This document shows positions 36,107 to 49,423 of a stretch of 64,000 bases of DNA, piece after piece. Both the position numbers and the translations under genes were made by a program. The stretch covers positions 2,683,501 through 2,747,500 of the forward strand of contig CP142453.1 in assembly GCA_038049695.1 (NCBI GenBank). Direction: 5' to 3'. The notes under the pieces are model-generated. The model was not told the DNA's origin. It saw only the letters and a program-made list of their open reading frames with translations, and did not search any database. The DNA is from Cinnamomum chago (lineage: Eukaryota; Streptophyta; Magnoliopsida; Laurales; Lauraceae). The stretch's first letter is position 1; each line of letters starts with the position of its first letter.

Positions 36107-37729
36107 CAATATTAATGGCAAACATAGTTTAATGAATGATATCTCCTTCGTCCACTCAATATCGTTAATCAAACAAAACAAGTCTATACTTCTTTTTTTC
36201 CGTAAAAGCGAAGTCTTTACTGTTAGACACTGCGAGGGCGTAATTTGTTTGATCATGCAAGTCTATTAGATATGAAAGATTTATATGAGACCATCTATTA
36301 TCTATATGTATAATTTTGACACCATAAGATCATATATCCATAGTCATAAAATTTGATGGTTTAGAGGATTTCAGTCTAATATGGAGGAAAAGTTAGATGA
36401 GTTTGGCCTTGTGACTATTTATGGGGTATTGTGTGTGAAAAGACTATGATAGGGCCCGTGACAAAAAAAAAGATTGAAAAAGAGATGTTTTTAAAATGGG
36501 GTGTTTTGGAGAATTCTTATGTACATATCAAGTGTTGGGGCCCACCTAGGAGCCCCACTAATAAAGGGAAGCTAGGGAATTGAACATTCTCAATGGATTC
36601 TACCTGCTCATAAAATTTATAATAACTCATTTATCTGTGGCTCTGAATTTTAACAGTTTTAAAATTCTTTTTTTTCTCAATTTAATCCAACGGTCAATTT
36701 TATTCAGATTGCTGTAAAACTTGAAAGATCATGGTGGTTCCCATCTTGGCAAGCTGGATGAGGCCCAGCCTGGGTCTCATTGATGATGGGACCATGGGGA
36801 TAGAAAGATCCAAATGAATAGGGCCCAAATATTAAATTCACAGTTAATCTCATGCCTCTAACTGGCCCGTTGATTCTTAGCCCATGAGCCCAATGGTCCA
36901 GTCCTTAGTGAGTGCAAACCCGGGGTCCAACTATTCGTCGAGGGTAGGATAAGGATAGCTACGAGGCCGGGTCGAATTCCTAGGCCATCCCCAGCTATGG
37001 GCCTACATAACTCGATTTGTCAAGTTATGGGTTCTTGATTTTTTTTTTTTGTTCTAATCATCCCCCATACGAATCTCCTCATTAATTGTCAATTTGACTA
37101 ATAGTTTCTTTTGAAAGTTTAATTAGAAGTACCATGTTATAGATGGGGATCGCTGAAGCCACTAATTTAACAAGGGTGTTCCTACCTACCACAAATTTAT
37201 CTTGCTCTTAATTTTATTAATTAAGATCTCAAAGCTCGCAACAAAAAATAAATGAAAAATACATAGAAATTAATTCATGATGAAATGAGATCCATCAAGG
37301 ATTATTAAGGAGGTGAGAGAAGGATATGAGGTGGAGATACAAATGGGCAACGACTTTCCAACGTATTGAATTACTAAGGTGATGGCCGATGGCTGGGTAT
37401 TCATTTCCCATCTTCCATTCAATATCCATGAAGAGGAGGTTATTTGCCTGTATTTTTATAAATTCACCTTTGGTTCTTCATTCTTAGCTGCTTATAAATA
37501 TACAATCCTAGATATTCAATTACATGAAACAAACAGGATCCAAAATAAATGTGAGCTTATTTACAACGCAACATGAGCCTTCACATAAGGATGGGCCCAA
37601 GAGACCCAACAGAAGGATCCTAGACGCAAAACCAACCATTGCCCTGTTGGAGATTTTTCAAAAGTATGAAATCAAATAATTGGATCTTGATTTCTTGAAA
37701 TAATCTTGCATCTCCCAAGTGAATCTTAA
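36107..37729. other. 3' flank of RLCK copy A, segmental duplicate
   Basis: No gene. From about 36150 it is colinear with 59820-61150, and from about 36690 also with 50688-51690. Shared landmarks are CATATCAAGTGTTGGGGCCC and the region around AAGCTGGATGAGGCCCA. This defines the triplicated unit as gene plus downstream flank. Confidence 0.75.
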
Positions 37730-38713
37730 TTACTTGTGGTCAGTGGGATGCCGAGGAATGTTCTTTGATTCTTGGGGCTTATGCCCTCTGGCCTCAATCT
37801 GCTCCAATGTTTCCACCACTTCTGACATGGATGGTCGCCTTCTTGGTTCAGACGCGAGACACTTGAGGATGAGCTGAGCAGCCTGAACTGCACCTTTGGT
37901 CGGATACTGGCCTTCAAGCCGCTTGTCCATCACATGTGATAATACCTTCCTTGGATCAGATAGATATGGTTTTGCCCACTCTACCAAATTGTGTTGCCTA
38001 CTTGGACGTTTGGAGTCAAGTGCCCGCAAGCCTGAAAGCATCTCGAGCAACACAACTCCAAAACCATATACGTCGCTCTTCACATACAGATGTCCTGGTT
38101 TATTTTGATAGAGGCACAATTGTCATTGTTCAGATCAAAGAAATTTCAACCATTTGAGATAATTTTCAAGAAAGAAATCAATTATATTATTTTTTTTCCC
38201 AGTTGCAGGCAATCTATGACCCTCTCATATATAGCTACTACCAGTTTCAAGCAGAGTTTTATGACCAAAATGAATGAAGTAATGATCGTTATTAGCTCTT
38301 TTAACTTTTTATTTGAATAACTGTTAAACCAGTTTGAATCCTAGCTAGACTGAACTTCCTGGTCGCCTTCTTCAACTCTGCAAAACTGAAAATCTTTAAA
38401 GTGGGAATAATGGGAAGGATCTATCCATTTGGGGAAATCTCATCCAAACGGCTCAAAAACGCACTCTCAGTTCCCGAATGCGTCCCTTCATTGCTGGTGC
38501 TCTTTGTAATCCCAGCAAATTTAAGAGAAGAGAAGAGGAACATAGGATTTGAAGGAAGCCCATGTGAGTTTATGCAAACATGGAGAGGTCTGTGAATCAG
38601 AATGGGAGAAGAAAACAGAGCAGCACATGAAAAAACAGAGTCATAGAGAAAAGATTGTATTTGAAAGCAATCACATGTAAGCAAAAGTAGAAAGGGATTT
38701 TGAGAAAGCAACC

Positions 38714-39315
38714 TGTGAGGGCTCTGGGCCCGGATCCGGCCCAAGAAAGGGCCACCACAGTCCACGAGCCAGATCCGCCCCGCATATTCAGCCCTTGAAC
38801 CCTGAGCCAGGTCGGATCGGTTTTGGATGAATAGTGGCGTCCTGCTGGTCCGAGACTTCAGGAAGGGAGAGACAGGTGGAAGCCAGCGAAAGTAGGGGAA
38901 GATCGTGGATGGAGAGGCAGGTAGAGACTGGAGAAAGAGAAGGAAATCATGCAGAGGGAGATGGGGGGAGCACCCTGCGCCTGGAAGCACGATCGCCGAC
39001 GTGTACGCCCCTGGGACGAGATGAGCGAGGAACAAGGGAGGTGGAGGAGAAAACGGAGGAAGGAAAGGTATAAAAAGGAAAAAAGGGAGAACTCTGGGAT
39101 CTAAGTAGAATTACCTACCAATTCCATTTACTGACTTTAGCATCGGAGAGATTTCGGTCGGACTCTTTCGATCGGGTTTCACCCCCTGAGTTTCTTTCTC
39201 CTAGCAGGTCCAGGTTCAGTGCTGGCTCAGTGATCAGAGTCTTCGACAAGGGGCAGAAGAGAGCATCTCAGAGTTCTTCCAAGCAAAGACCAGGTCATCA
39301 AAATCTGACCTTACA
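38714..39315 (+). repeat. Gypsy 5' LTR
   Basis: 602 bp, TGTGAGGGCTCTGGG to CTGACCTTACA. A TATA box, TATAAAAAGG, lies at 39069-39078. Confidence 0.95.
39069..39078 (+). promoter_or_regulatory. TATA box of the gypsy 5' LTR
   Basis: TATAAAAAGG in a purine-rich context, conserved at 48513-48522 in the other LTR. Transcription would start about 30 bp downstream. Confidence 0.6.
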
Positions 39316-42300
39316 ATTGGCGACGTCTGTGGGAACGAAGAAGAAAACACACGCACACTTTACCGAGCCAATGTCGGAGCCGGAACGGGATTCGGGATCA
39401 CCTTCCCGACCAAAGCAGTCACAGCCTCGAGGGGAAGACGCGCAGCCCCAGCGGCGGCGCGAGGAGCTGGGCAAGGATCCCTTGGTCCCTTTTTCCAACG
39501 AGATGGACTTTGAATACGTCCTGTGCACGGGAAGTGGAAGGACCACTCCATCTGGTGAGGGGAAAGGACGGATCCGATCAGAGATCCACCACGCGGGCCC
39601 AACTCGGACGGGGGCTTCTCCTTCGATAAAGAAGCCCCATGAGGAGACGCACCAAAGGCTGTAGAACAAACCATTGAATCCTCCACGCAAGGCGTATGAT
39701 AGGCTTGAGCAGGCCTGCAGAGAAGCCATACGAGATATGGCCAAGGGGGCCAGACAGCAGCAAGAAAAGATCGATTGCCTACTGCAGGAGCTAGAAAAGG
39801 TGAAAATGGGAAGAAAGCGCTCCCCAACCCTAGAGGCAACCCAAGGAGGACAAGGCAGGGGGCGCCCAGAACGAACGGCTGCTTGGCAGCCGAGGAGGTA
39901 GCCCTCTAGATCGGGACATCAGAACTCCCATGTCGAAATGGAGACGAGCGACAAAGGAAGTCAAACTTCAAGTTTCCGACCACGGCGGGAGGAGGGAGCT
40001 AAACCCCAAACACTAGGCGCGAGGGGAGGTGCGTCCCCACGAAGGAAGGTCCCCTAGAGAGGCCTTGCCGAGAAGGATGTCAAAGCCCTGATAGAGAAGG
40101 CCCTGGTCGATCGGAATTTCCAACTAGAAGGGACGACCAGGGGGAAGTACCTGAAGAATTCCCAGAACTTTGAGTCTCCATTCTCGGAAGAAATAGAAAA
40201 GGCGGATGCCGCGGTTTACAATCCCCAAGCTGAGGGTATACAACGGGACCACGGACCCAACTGACCATGTACAGCATTTTCAACATTCCATGGCGTTGTG
40301 GGTAGGATACGATTCCTTGATGTGCAAGGTGTTCCCGTCAAGCCTCGGAGATTTGGCCTTGAAGTGGTTCTCTCGTTTGGAGCCAAGGTCGGTGTGTAGC
40401 TTTCGAGAGCTAGCCGGGGCTTTTATCATGACATTCGTGACGAACTCCAAGCAGCCAAAGGATGTGGGGGCATTGTTGTCACTCAAGAAGCACGGCTCGG
40501 AGAGCTTCAAGGAGTATAGCACCCGATATTGGCGACTCTACAATGAAGTAAAGGGGGATAACGAACATGTTGCGGTAGCGACATTCAAGCTCGGACTCCC
40601 TAAGGAAAGCCAGCTCCGCCAATCCTTGACAAAGGGCTCCCCTGTTACCCAGGGCGAGGTGATGGGACGCATTGAAGAATTCATAAAGCTGGAAGAAGAC
40701 ATGGGCGTCGGAGAGCCGAGGTGGGATCGCTCAGCGGGGGAAGAAGGCAAGCGGAAGCGAAGGAAAGATTTCGGGGAGAGAAACGAGCGAAAGACGTCCA
40801 GACCCGAGCCATCGAGGTCGGCTTATGAGGGGGTGTATATCGTCTTCAAAGAGCCAATCTATTGGATCTTGACCCAGATCCGAGACAAGCCGTTCTTTAG
40901 AAGGCCCTAAAAAATGGTCAGTGACCCGGGACGGCGAAATCAAAACCTGTGGTGCTCCTACCATTGAGAACATGGACATTTGACAAAAGACTGCAGGATA
41001 CTCAAACAGCACCTAGAGGATCTGGTCAAGGAAGGGCAACTGAAGGAGTATGTGGAAAGTGCACAGCAAAAAGGCGCCCAAGACAGCTTGGCTAGGAAAG
41101 AATCGAGGAGCGACCAGCAGAAAGAAAAACCGATGTGGGTGATAGATGTGGTGCATGGAGCGTCCAACCCTCCCGAGGTGACGGCTAGATCTATTCGACA
41201 GCAGCGAAAGGTGGTTGCACACCTTACCGAAGTGTATCAAAGAACTTCTGAATCGAGCCTGGTCTGCCGGGAAGGGCGGAGAGATGGGGAAATCTCATTC
41301 ACGAACGAAGATTTGCGGGACACGGCCGAGCCACATAACGACGCATTGGTGTTGACCCTGCGTATACAGGAGTACGAAGTTCGAAGGATTCTGGTTGACC
41401 CTGGAAGTTCGTCGGAGATTATATACGCCGAGCTGTTTCACAAGCTTGGGCTGAAAGAATCGGACTTAAGGCCGACCTCGATACCGCTGTTCGGATTTAG
41501 CGGATAAGCTATGCATCCAAAGGGAGTCATCACGGTGCAGGTCGGGGCGGGGCCTATTCATCTAGACGTGGAGTTCCTCGTAGTCGAAGTACCTTCTCCC
41601 TACAACGCTATCATGGGACGGACATGGATCCATCAGATGAAGGCGGTCCCCTCAACTCTTCATCAACGAATCCGTTTCCCGACCTTGAGGGGTACAATGG
41701 AGATCAAAGGAGACCAAGTGACCTCCAGAAGCTGTTTGATAGCTGCAATTAAGGGGAAGATGGTTAAAAGTGGAGCTGAAGGTAACTGCCCGGGCAGATG
41801 GGCAGACCAGAAATAGTAACTATAGGCTGGTCGGTTGGAGATCGACAAGGAAGGAGCCGACCAGAACAGCAAAGAATGGCCCGACCAAATCGGCAAGGAA
41901 GGAGCCAACCAGACCAACATAAAGAGGCCCGGCCAGATCGGCATGGAAGGAGCCGACCAGGCCAGTAAGGAAGGAGCCAACCAGACCAGCATAGAGAGGC
42001 CGGTCAGATCGGGATGGAAGGAGCCGACCAGACTGACGCAGCAGTGGAAGAGCTGGAGAAATTCACAGTCCGAAGAGGAGGTGTGCCATCCTCCGAGCAA
42101 TATTAGATGGTTGGGAGAGCAATGACCAGGGACAAGCAGAGTAGCCTGGTTCACCTGCTCAACCAGAATGTCGACGTCTTCGCTTGGGCCCCACACGAGA
42201 TGCCGGGAGTCGATCCAGAAGTCATTAGCCATAAGTTGGGGGTAGATCCGAGAGCCAAACTAGTTGTACAAAAGGAAAGGAAATTGGCCTCCAACCACCA

Positions 42301-45300
42301 AGCAGCCGTGAACAAGGAAGTGGATAAATTACTGGAGGTCGATGCCATCCGGGAGGTACAATACCCTAAGTGGTTATCCAACACCGTCGTGGTGCCCAAA
42401 AAAGACAACAAATGGAGGGTGTGTGTGGACTTCACCGACCTGAACAAGGTGTGCCCTAAAGATAGTTTTTCACTTCCGAAAATCGATCAACTGGTGGACT
42501 CCACGGCTGGGCATGAGTGGATGAGTTTCCTAGATGCCTATCGGGGATATGATCAGATCGCAATGGCGAATGCCAACCAGGGAAAGACAGCCTTCATAAC
42601 CCCCAAAGGGGACCTTCTGTTACAAACGCATGCCCTTAGGACTTAAGAACGCGGGGGCAACGTACCAAAGGCTGGTCACCAGAATATTTCAGGACTTGAT
42701 CGGAATCACAGTGGAGGTATATATTGATGATATGGTCGTAAAAAGCAAGAAAATGGAAACTCATGAAGAATATTTGAAGGAGGTGTTCGGAATCCTTCGC
42801 AGATACAACCTGAAGCTTAATGCCACGAAGTGCTCGTTTGGAGTCAGTTCGGGGAAGTTCCTTGGGTACATTGTGACCCGAAGGGGGATTGAAGTGAATC
42901 CCGAGCAGATTGCGGCCGTCCAGAGGATAGAGCGCCCAAACTCGAGGAAGGAGGTGCAAAGGTTGACAGGAATGCTTGCTGCCCTGAATCGCTTCATAGC
43001 AAAGAGCTCAGACAAATGCCGACCACTATTTCTTGCCTTAAAGAAGAAGGCAGAAAAGATATGGGATGAAGGTTGTGACAAAGCACTCGCGCAACTGAAG
43101 CAGTACTTGAGTTCCCCTATTATCCTTTCAATCACGGACCTCGGAGAAGAGCTCGTGTTGTACCTGGCAGTGTCTTAGCACGCGGTTAGCGCGGCCTTGA
43201 TGAGAGAGCAAGGGAAATACCACCGGCCGATCTATTTTGTAAGCAAGACTCAGCTGGACGCGGAAACGAGGCACCTATCATTAGAAAAGCTCACGTTAGC
43301 CTTGGTATGTGCAGCTCGAAAACTTATTTCCAAGCGCACACCATTAAGGTCCTAACTGAGCACCCACTCCGGTTGGTCCTTCAGAAAGCCGACCTTTCCG
43401 GAAGACTTCTGAAATGGGCGATAGAGATCAACAAGCATGATATTAAGATAGTTCTCCGGAATGCAGTAAAGGGGCAGGTAGTTGCATACTTTATAGCTGA
43501 GTTTACTCACAAAGAGTTGCCTGGTCAGGGCTCTCTAGGGACAAGGGATGACTGGCAGTGGCAGTTATATGTAGATAGGGCATCCAATTCCAGAGGATCT
43601 GGTGTGGTTATAGTACTCAAAATGCCGAAAGGGGCAATAGTGGAGCGGGCAGTAACACTGGGATTCAACGCATCAAACAACGAGGCGGAGTATGAGGCGT
43701 TGTTGTCCAGACTGCAGATGACCAAAGAGCTTGGAGTAGAACGATTGTTGGTACTTTGCGATGCGCAACTGGTTGCCTACCAGCTGAATGGGGAGTATGC
43801 TGCTCGGGACGATGGGATGGCTGCCTATGTCTCCACAGCCAAGTACCTGATCAGGGAGATAGGAGATGTCGAAGTGAAGCAGATAGGACGAGAGCAAAAT
43901 ACACATGCTGACAGCCTCGCCTGCTTGGCCACTGCAATACGATCCGAGCTGAGGAGGGAGATAACCATGGATTTCCAGCCAGAACCAAATATTGTGGCAG
44001 AACGGGTCATGTGCATTGACCCGGAGAACGACAGTCCAAGTTGGATGACTCCGATAATTGCATACTTGGAAAACGGTACCCTCCCGGAGGAGCCCGGTGA
44101 GAGACTGAAAATAAGGAGGAAAGCAGCAAGATTTTGGCTATCGCCAACCAAGAAGCTCTACCGCCGATCTTTCTCAGGACCATATTTGTTGTGTGTCCAC
44201 CCTGCCGACATTGCAAAGCTGCTATGGGAGATACATGAAGGATGTTGTGGGGGCCACGTTGGAGGCGGTGTTTAGCCCACCGAGCTATGTCGCAAGGATA
44301 CTGGTGGCCATTCACGCAAAAAGACTCCTTGCAGTTCAACCAAAAATGTGATAGGTGCCAGCGGTTCGGCAGGAATATCCACCAACCAGCCGAACAACTC
44401 AATATGATAACGAGCCCCTGGCCGTTCGACAAATGGGGAATTGACATAGTGGGACCTATGCCAAAAGCTGCAGGAAACCTCAGGTTCCTCATAGTGGCGA
44501 CAGACTACTTCACTAAGTGGGTAGAGGCAGAGCCCTTGGTTCATATTAGAGAAAGCGATGTAGAAAAAATTGTATGGAAAAATATCATTACCAGGTTCGG
44601 AATACCACAGGCACTGGTAACAGATAATGGAAAACAATTCGAAGGGAAAGTCTTCAGGGGCCTGTGTGAAAGATTCGGCATTTGCCACTACTTTTCGACC
44701 CCGGCTTACCCGCAATGCAATGGCCAAGCTGAAAGTTCCAACAAAACTCTGTTCGATGGATTGAAGAAAAGGTTGGATGATGCTAAAGGAGCATGGACGA
44801 ATGAATTGCCGAGCGTCCTGTGGGCCTACCGAACAACTCCGAGGAGGTCTACCGGGGAGACCCCATTTTCCTTGGCCTATGGGATGGAAGCAGTGATTCC
44901 CCTTTAGGTTGGTTTGCCGACCTCTCGGACTGAGGAATATGACCATGAGAGGAACAAAGGAAAGATTGTCGAGCAGCTCGATATGGTCTAAGAGAGGAGG
45001 GAGCAAGCACTGATCAGGCTGGCAGCCTACCAGCAACAGTTGACGCGAAGCTTTCGGAAGAAGGTTAAAGCAAGAGCATTTCAACCTGGAGACTTGGTCC
45101 TAAGGAGGATGCTCCCAGGCACCAGGAATCTGGATCATGGCAAATTGGGACCAAGCTGGGAGGGACCCTATATGGTAACTTCTGCTGGAACAACGGGGGC
45201 ATATCGCTTGGAGATGTTTGACGGAAAAGTACTGCAAAGACCTTGGAATGCGGCAAATTTGAAAAAGTTTTATTTCTGAGCATTCTTCTTAAAATGTAGT

Positions 45301-45406
45301 TGTTTCCTTATGCATTGATGAATTTGGTTTGTGCAGGGTAGTTTGTAGCAATGTGTGAGAATCAATTCGTAGACTGTTTGCCATGCAAAAAAGAGTGCTT
45401 TGAAAC

Positions 45407-47234
45407 TTAGTGCCAATGGAATGAATAATAAAATAGAGCAGGAACCCGCAGTAGGGACCAGACCCTACCGGGACCACCGCGCCTAAATAAGGCCAGAGCC
45501 TGTAAATTAAGGGCAGTAGCAAGCCCACCACTTCGTGCCGAAGGAAAACAAAATTCTAACTGGGAAAGCCCCAAAATAGGTATGCTGCACTGACCTTTCC
45601 TTGACCGGCGCTTGGCGTGACGACGCAAGCGCCGGGCTAGGGGAAGTTCGGCAAGAGGCCGACAGTGGCGGTCGGCATGAACCATGTGAAATACAAAAAG
45701 AAAGGAGAAAGGTGGAAATAAGCTAAAATCAAACTTTCGAGGTGCAAAGACAGTTTCAAAAGAAAGAAAGAAAAGAGAAGAAGGTACAGCGACCTCAGCG
45801 GTCTGCGATTGATCAGGGGCGGACGCAGTTCGGACCAAGTGCTTGGCCCAGAGGGAGGAATCCTTGGGGACCCCGGCATCATTCAGACTCACATCGTATC
45901 CCCGCTTAAATACAATGGCTTTCATCTGCTCCACTTGATCAAGATACATCGCCTCGACCTCATCAAAGGCAACATCCTTCGCCTTCTCCAGGGCTTCCTG
46001 CGTCTCAACAAGCTTACCACGAAGGGAGTCCAGCTCCATCTCGTTGGCGACCAGGCGACTGGTGGCTGCAGTAGCTTTAGCCTCCGTCAAGCTCAGAGCC
46101 TTAGAAGAATTGGAGGCAAAAGACTCTGCTAGGCTCCGAGCAGCTTTAGTAGCCACCAGCTCTATCTCTAGGCTTTCTATTCGCTTCAGGCTCTTCTCCA
46201 GGCGATCCGAAAGGACGAACCACTTTTGAAGCCCCTAAGGAACAACGAGGGTAAGAATTTGGAACAAGAACTAGGAGTCTGGGACGCAACATATCCAAGG
46301 GGAAATGAAACATCAGAAACAGACTTACCAGGAGACAATGCTGAACACCGGAGGAAACTAAATCCTGGTAAGAGAGAGCCCCATGTAATCCCATATCCGA
46401 GGGCAAGAGGACAGATTTGCCTAGCTGGAGCGCCGCTGACGGAGAATTCGAAAGTCCTTCACTCGGGAGAGAATGGGAGGGTACGCCCGTCAACCCCTTG
46501 TGTTCGGATGCGGAGCTCAGTTGATGAGGAAGAGGAGGTAAGGAATCCTCTAGCCAGGCAGAAAAAAGATCGGGGTCGTCAGCCAACCTCACTGAGAGCT
46601 TACCCTTTGACTTCCTCGGCCCAAGTTCAGTGGGAGGATCAACAGTAGACCTCCTGCCCGGAGAAGAGGAGGAAACCAGTGAAGACGCTTTTTCCACTTC
46701 GAGACGGGGGAGGTCCCCGAGGCTGCCGAGAAGATCCTTCACCTTACGTCTGGCCATAGGGACAGATAACCTGTCTGGATCCAAAGAAGATGAGCCGTCA
46801 AAAACTTCTAAAACAGGAGCTCGCTTGTGGCAAGGAGAAGAAGAGGCGCTAGATGGGGCCGACCCCCTAAGACTCCACTTCCTATTAGATGGACTCTGTT
46901 CGGCGGAGGGTGATGGGCCAGAAGACCTCTGAGAACCAGAAGATTGGGTGCTAGCCGCCTTGCCACGACTGGAAGCCCTTGATGCTTTCACTGCAGGAAC
47001 TTTCCTCCTGAGAGAGCGCTGGTGGGGTTCCCTGGGGATTTCCCTAGGGGTATGCCAAGGCGGGACGGCTAAGAAACTGTCGTATGACATTTCGTATCCA
47101 AGCAAGATGTGAGCGGCTCGACCCCAGCCCCGCAGTTCGGGGGGACCTCGGTATTCCAAAACTTTTTTCAAATCGTAGGGCCGAAGAAGAGTCTGAGGAA
47201 TTTGGTTGATTGAGGGACTTGCAGGTAAAGACAA
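45407..47234 (-). other. Antisense coding region of the gypsy element
   Basis: Minus-strand reading in the space between integrase and the 3' LTR. It contains LKKVLEYRGPPELRGWG, a long Ser/Pro-rich basic stretch, and an Ala/Glu-rich, coiled-coil-like stretch near 46150-45900. Antisense ORFs in this place are known in Tat-lineage elements and their function is unclear. It is broken like the rest of the element. Confidence 0.6.
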
Positions 47235-48157
47235 AACGAAACACTGTGTGTGAGAAAAGAGGCGGTAGGCAGGAAGGGAAAAGCACGATGTAGTAGGGGG
47301 TCGACCTGGAAAGCTTGGGACTAAGGGGACTTCTCGGCTAACCCCGCCCCATGAGGTCGGCGTTTCCTAGCTGCCGCCTACAATGATAAAGTCTCCCTTG
47401 CTTGGCTTGTTCGAGTCCGGGAGATAATGGACAAGAAGCTTGTTTTGATCCCGAGACTTCAAATAGAAGACGGACTTCTAGTTAATAAGGGGAATGAGAG
47501 AGTAGCAAGAAAGGATGTAAAACACCCCAAGATGGGTACCGAGCAGTTTGTTCAGCGCGGCCACCCCCATCACAACACGAAACAGGTTTGGGGAACACTG
47601 GTTGGGGAAAAGGTTTGTAATGGACAAAAATTGGACAAGGAGAGGGTCTAGGGGGAAACACACCCCCCTTCCACGATGGATATGGTGGGAAAAGGCATGG
47701 CGTCTCGGGAACCGCTATCAAGGGATTCCCCAGGGAGAGGCGCTCGGATCTGAACGTCCGAGGGGATCCTATAGGTCTTCCGGAATTCAGCAATCCCCTC
47801 CGGACTGTTAAGGAGGCCTTTTAAATTCCCCATTCGAAGAAAAGGAAAATAAAAACTAAAGCAGCAGGAAAAGAAGACTTACAGTAAAGGGAGCGAGGAC
47901 GGAAGGAAAGGAATGGAGAGGAGAGTCGCTACAAGGGGCTTAAAGAGGAAGAAGAAGAAGGGTAGCAAGAAAGCGAGCTGCCTCGGAAAGGGTTTGAAAT
48001 CCCGAAAAGGATGGGGGGGATAAAGATGAGAAGAAGCGCCAGGCGGATTGATGGACGGGAGGACGACAGGGGGAACGCCACGTGGATTGAAGGACGTCTC
48101 AAGCCTCCCTTTTTCCTCGGGAAGCTGCGAGAAAAAGGGGCAGGCTTGGGGGGCAAT

Positions 48158-48761
48158 TGTGAGGGCTCTGGGCCCGGATCCGGCCCAAGAAAGGGCCACC
48201 ACAGTCCACGAGCCAGATCCACCCCGCATATCCAGCCCTTGAACCCTGAGCCAGGTCGGATCGGTTTTGGATGAATAGTGGCGTCCTGCTGGTCCGAGAC
48301 TTCAGGAAAGGAGAGACAGGTGGAAGCCAGCGAAAGCAGGGGAAGATCATGGATGGAGAGGCAGGTAGAGACTGGAGAAAGATAAGGAAATCGTGCAAAG
48401 GGAGATGGGGGGAGCACCCAGCGCTTGGAAGCACGATCGCGGACGTGTACACCCCTTGGACGAGATGAGCGAGGAACAGGGGAGGTGGAGGAGAAAACGA
48501 AGGAAGGAAAGGTATAAAAAGGAAAAAAGGGAGAACTTTGGGATCTGACTAGAATTACCTACCAATTCCGTTTACTGACTTTAGCATCGGAGAGATTTCG
48601 GTTAGACTCTTCCGATCGGGTTTCACCCCCTGAGTTTCTTTCTCCTAGCAGGTCTAGGTTCAGTGCTGGCTCAGTGATTAGAGTCTTCGACAGGGGGCAA
48701 AAGAGAGAAAATCTCAGAGTTCTTCCAAATAAAGACCAGGTCATCAAAATCTGACCTTACA
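48158..48761 (+). repeat. Gypsy 3' LTR
   Basis: 604 bp copy of 38714-39315, preceded by the purine-rich GGCTTGGGGGGCAAT and followed by CAACC. Confidence 0.95.
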
Positions 48762-49240
48762 CAACCCATGTCAGGTTTTTTTTCTATATCATGGAAATAC
48801 AAGGACCCAGAAGAATAAACACAAAAAAGATGAATTCTTTCCGGAACACACAGAAAGAGCTATCTTGAATTACTCAAACTAGGAACTGAAAAGGCATATA
48901 AAACAACCCATATGAAAAACTAACTAGAATTTTAGAAGAAGAGGAAGAAAAGATCATCTGGGTCCATCAAAATATTTGATTTTTTTCTGTTCCTTCTTTA
49001 CATTACCTAGGCTTGAAGGTCTGGTCGAACAGGGACTACTGCTAGATGAGTCAAAGTGCGCTATCCAGAAATTTCCCATCTCTCTTTCTCTCCTTCCTTC
49101 CTTCCTTCTGTCTATTATCAAGTTGCAGAGGTTGATACAGAGCACTTTCTTGAAAATAAAGAAGAAATCTCTCGCTCTCACTCACACACAGAGGAAATAG
49201 GAAGAAAGAGAAGGGAAAATATAGAAACCATCGTGTTGAG

Positions 49241-49410
49241 AATTGAGATGACAATCGTCAATGCGCCTAGTCTCCCAAGACTTTTCGTTTGTGATTGGGA
49301 CAATTAGCGTATGGAAGGTGTTCAGAATTGAGATGATAATCGTCAACGTGCAAGTCTCCCAAGACTTTTCGTTTATGATTGGGACAATTGAGATGATAAT
49401 CGTATGAGTA
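49241..49410. repeat. Tandem repeat upstream of RLCK copy A
   Basis: AATTGAGATGAYAATCGT recurs at 49241, 49326 and 49386, with CTCCCAAGACTTTTCGTTT between copies. Unit lengths are about 85 and 60 bp. Copy B has a single, diverged unit at about 59565-59610. Confidence 0.75.
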
Positions 49411-49423
49411 TAAGAAATAACAT

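Larger units (their letters stand above)
38714..48761 (+). mobile_element. Ty3/gypsy retrotransposon, Tat-like, with antisense ORF
   Basis: LTRs 38714-39315 and 48158-48761 flanked by CAACC at 38709-38713 and 48762-48766. Parts in order: primer-binding-like ATTGGCGACGTCTG at 39316, gag (core about 40210-40600), aspartic protease near 41390 (LVDPGSS), reverse transcriptase about 42150-42900 (YIDDMV), RNase H about 43540-43930, integrase about 44250-45270, then a region read on the opposite strand and a purine tract before the 3' LTR. Order and antisense region fit the Tat/Retand group. It is broken, with roughly ten breaks. The LTRs differ at about 29 of 600 sites (near 5 percent), suggesting one to a few million years. 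It lies in intron 1 of RLCK copy A. Confidence 0.95.
37730..49079 (-). pseudogene. RLCK-VII (PBL-like) kinase copy A, decayed
   Basis: Exon 1 is 49079-49007 ([16 protein letters not shown], then a GTAATG donor), the same 73 bp as in copy B. Exon 2 remnants lie at 38512-38347 ([15 protein letters not shown]). The last exon is 38094-37730, from [17 protein letters not shown] to PRHPTDHK. Lesions: the exon 2 acceptor reads CTG instead of CAG; a TAG replaces a Gln codon shortly after DEISPNG; and the DNA between the middle of exon 2 and intron 5 (about 5.6 kb in copy B) is deleted, removing the glycine loop, catalytic lysine, catalytic loop and DFG. A 10-kb gypsy element sits in intron 1. It is not expected to encode a kinase; the last exon shows no stop until its natural end. 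Confidence 0.88.

Noticed and set aside
38421-39073. Long ORFs on both strands repeated at 47879-48468
   Set aside because: They fall in the two gypsy LTRs (the first also runs into kinase exon 2), so they are not independent genes.
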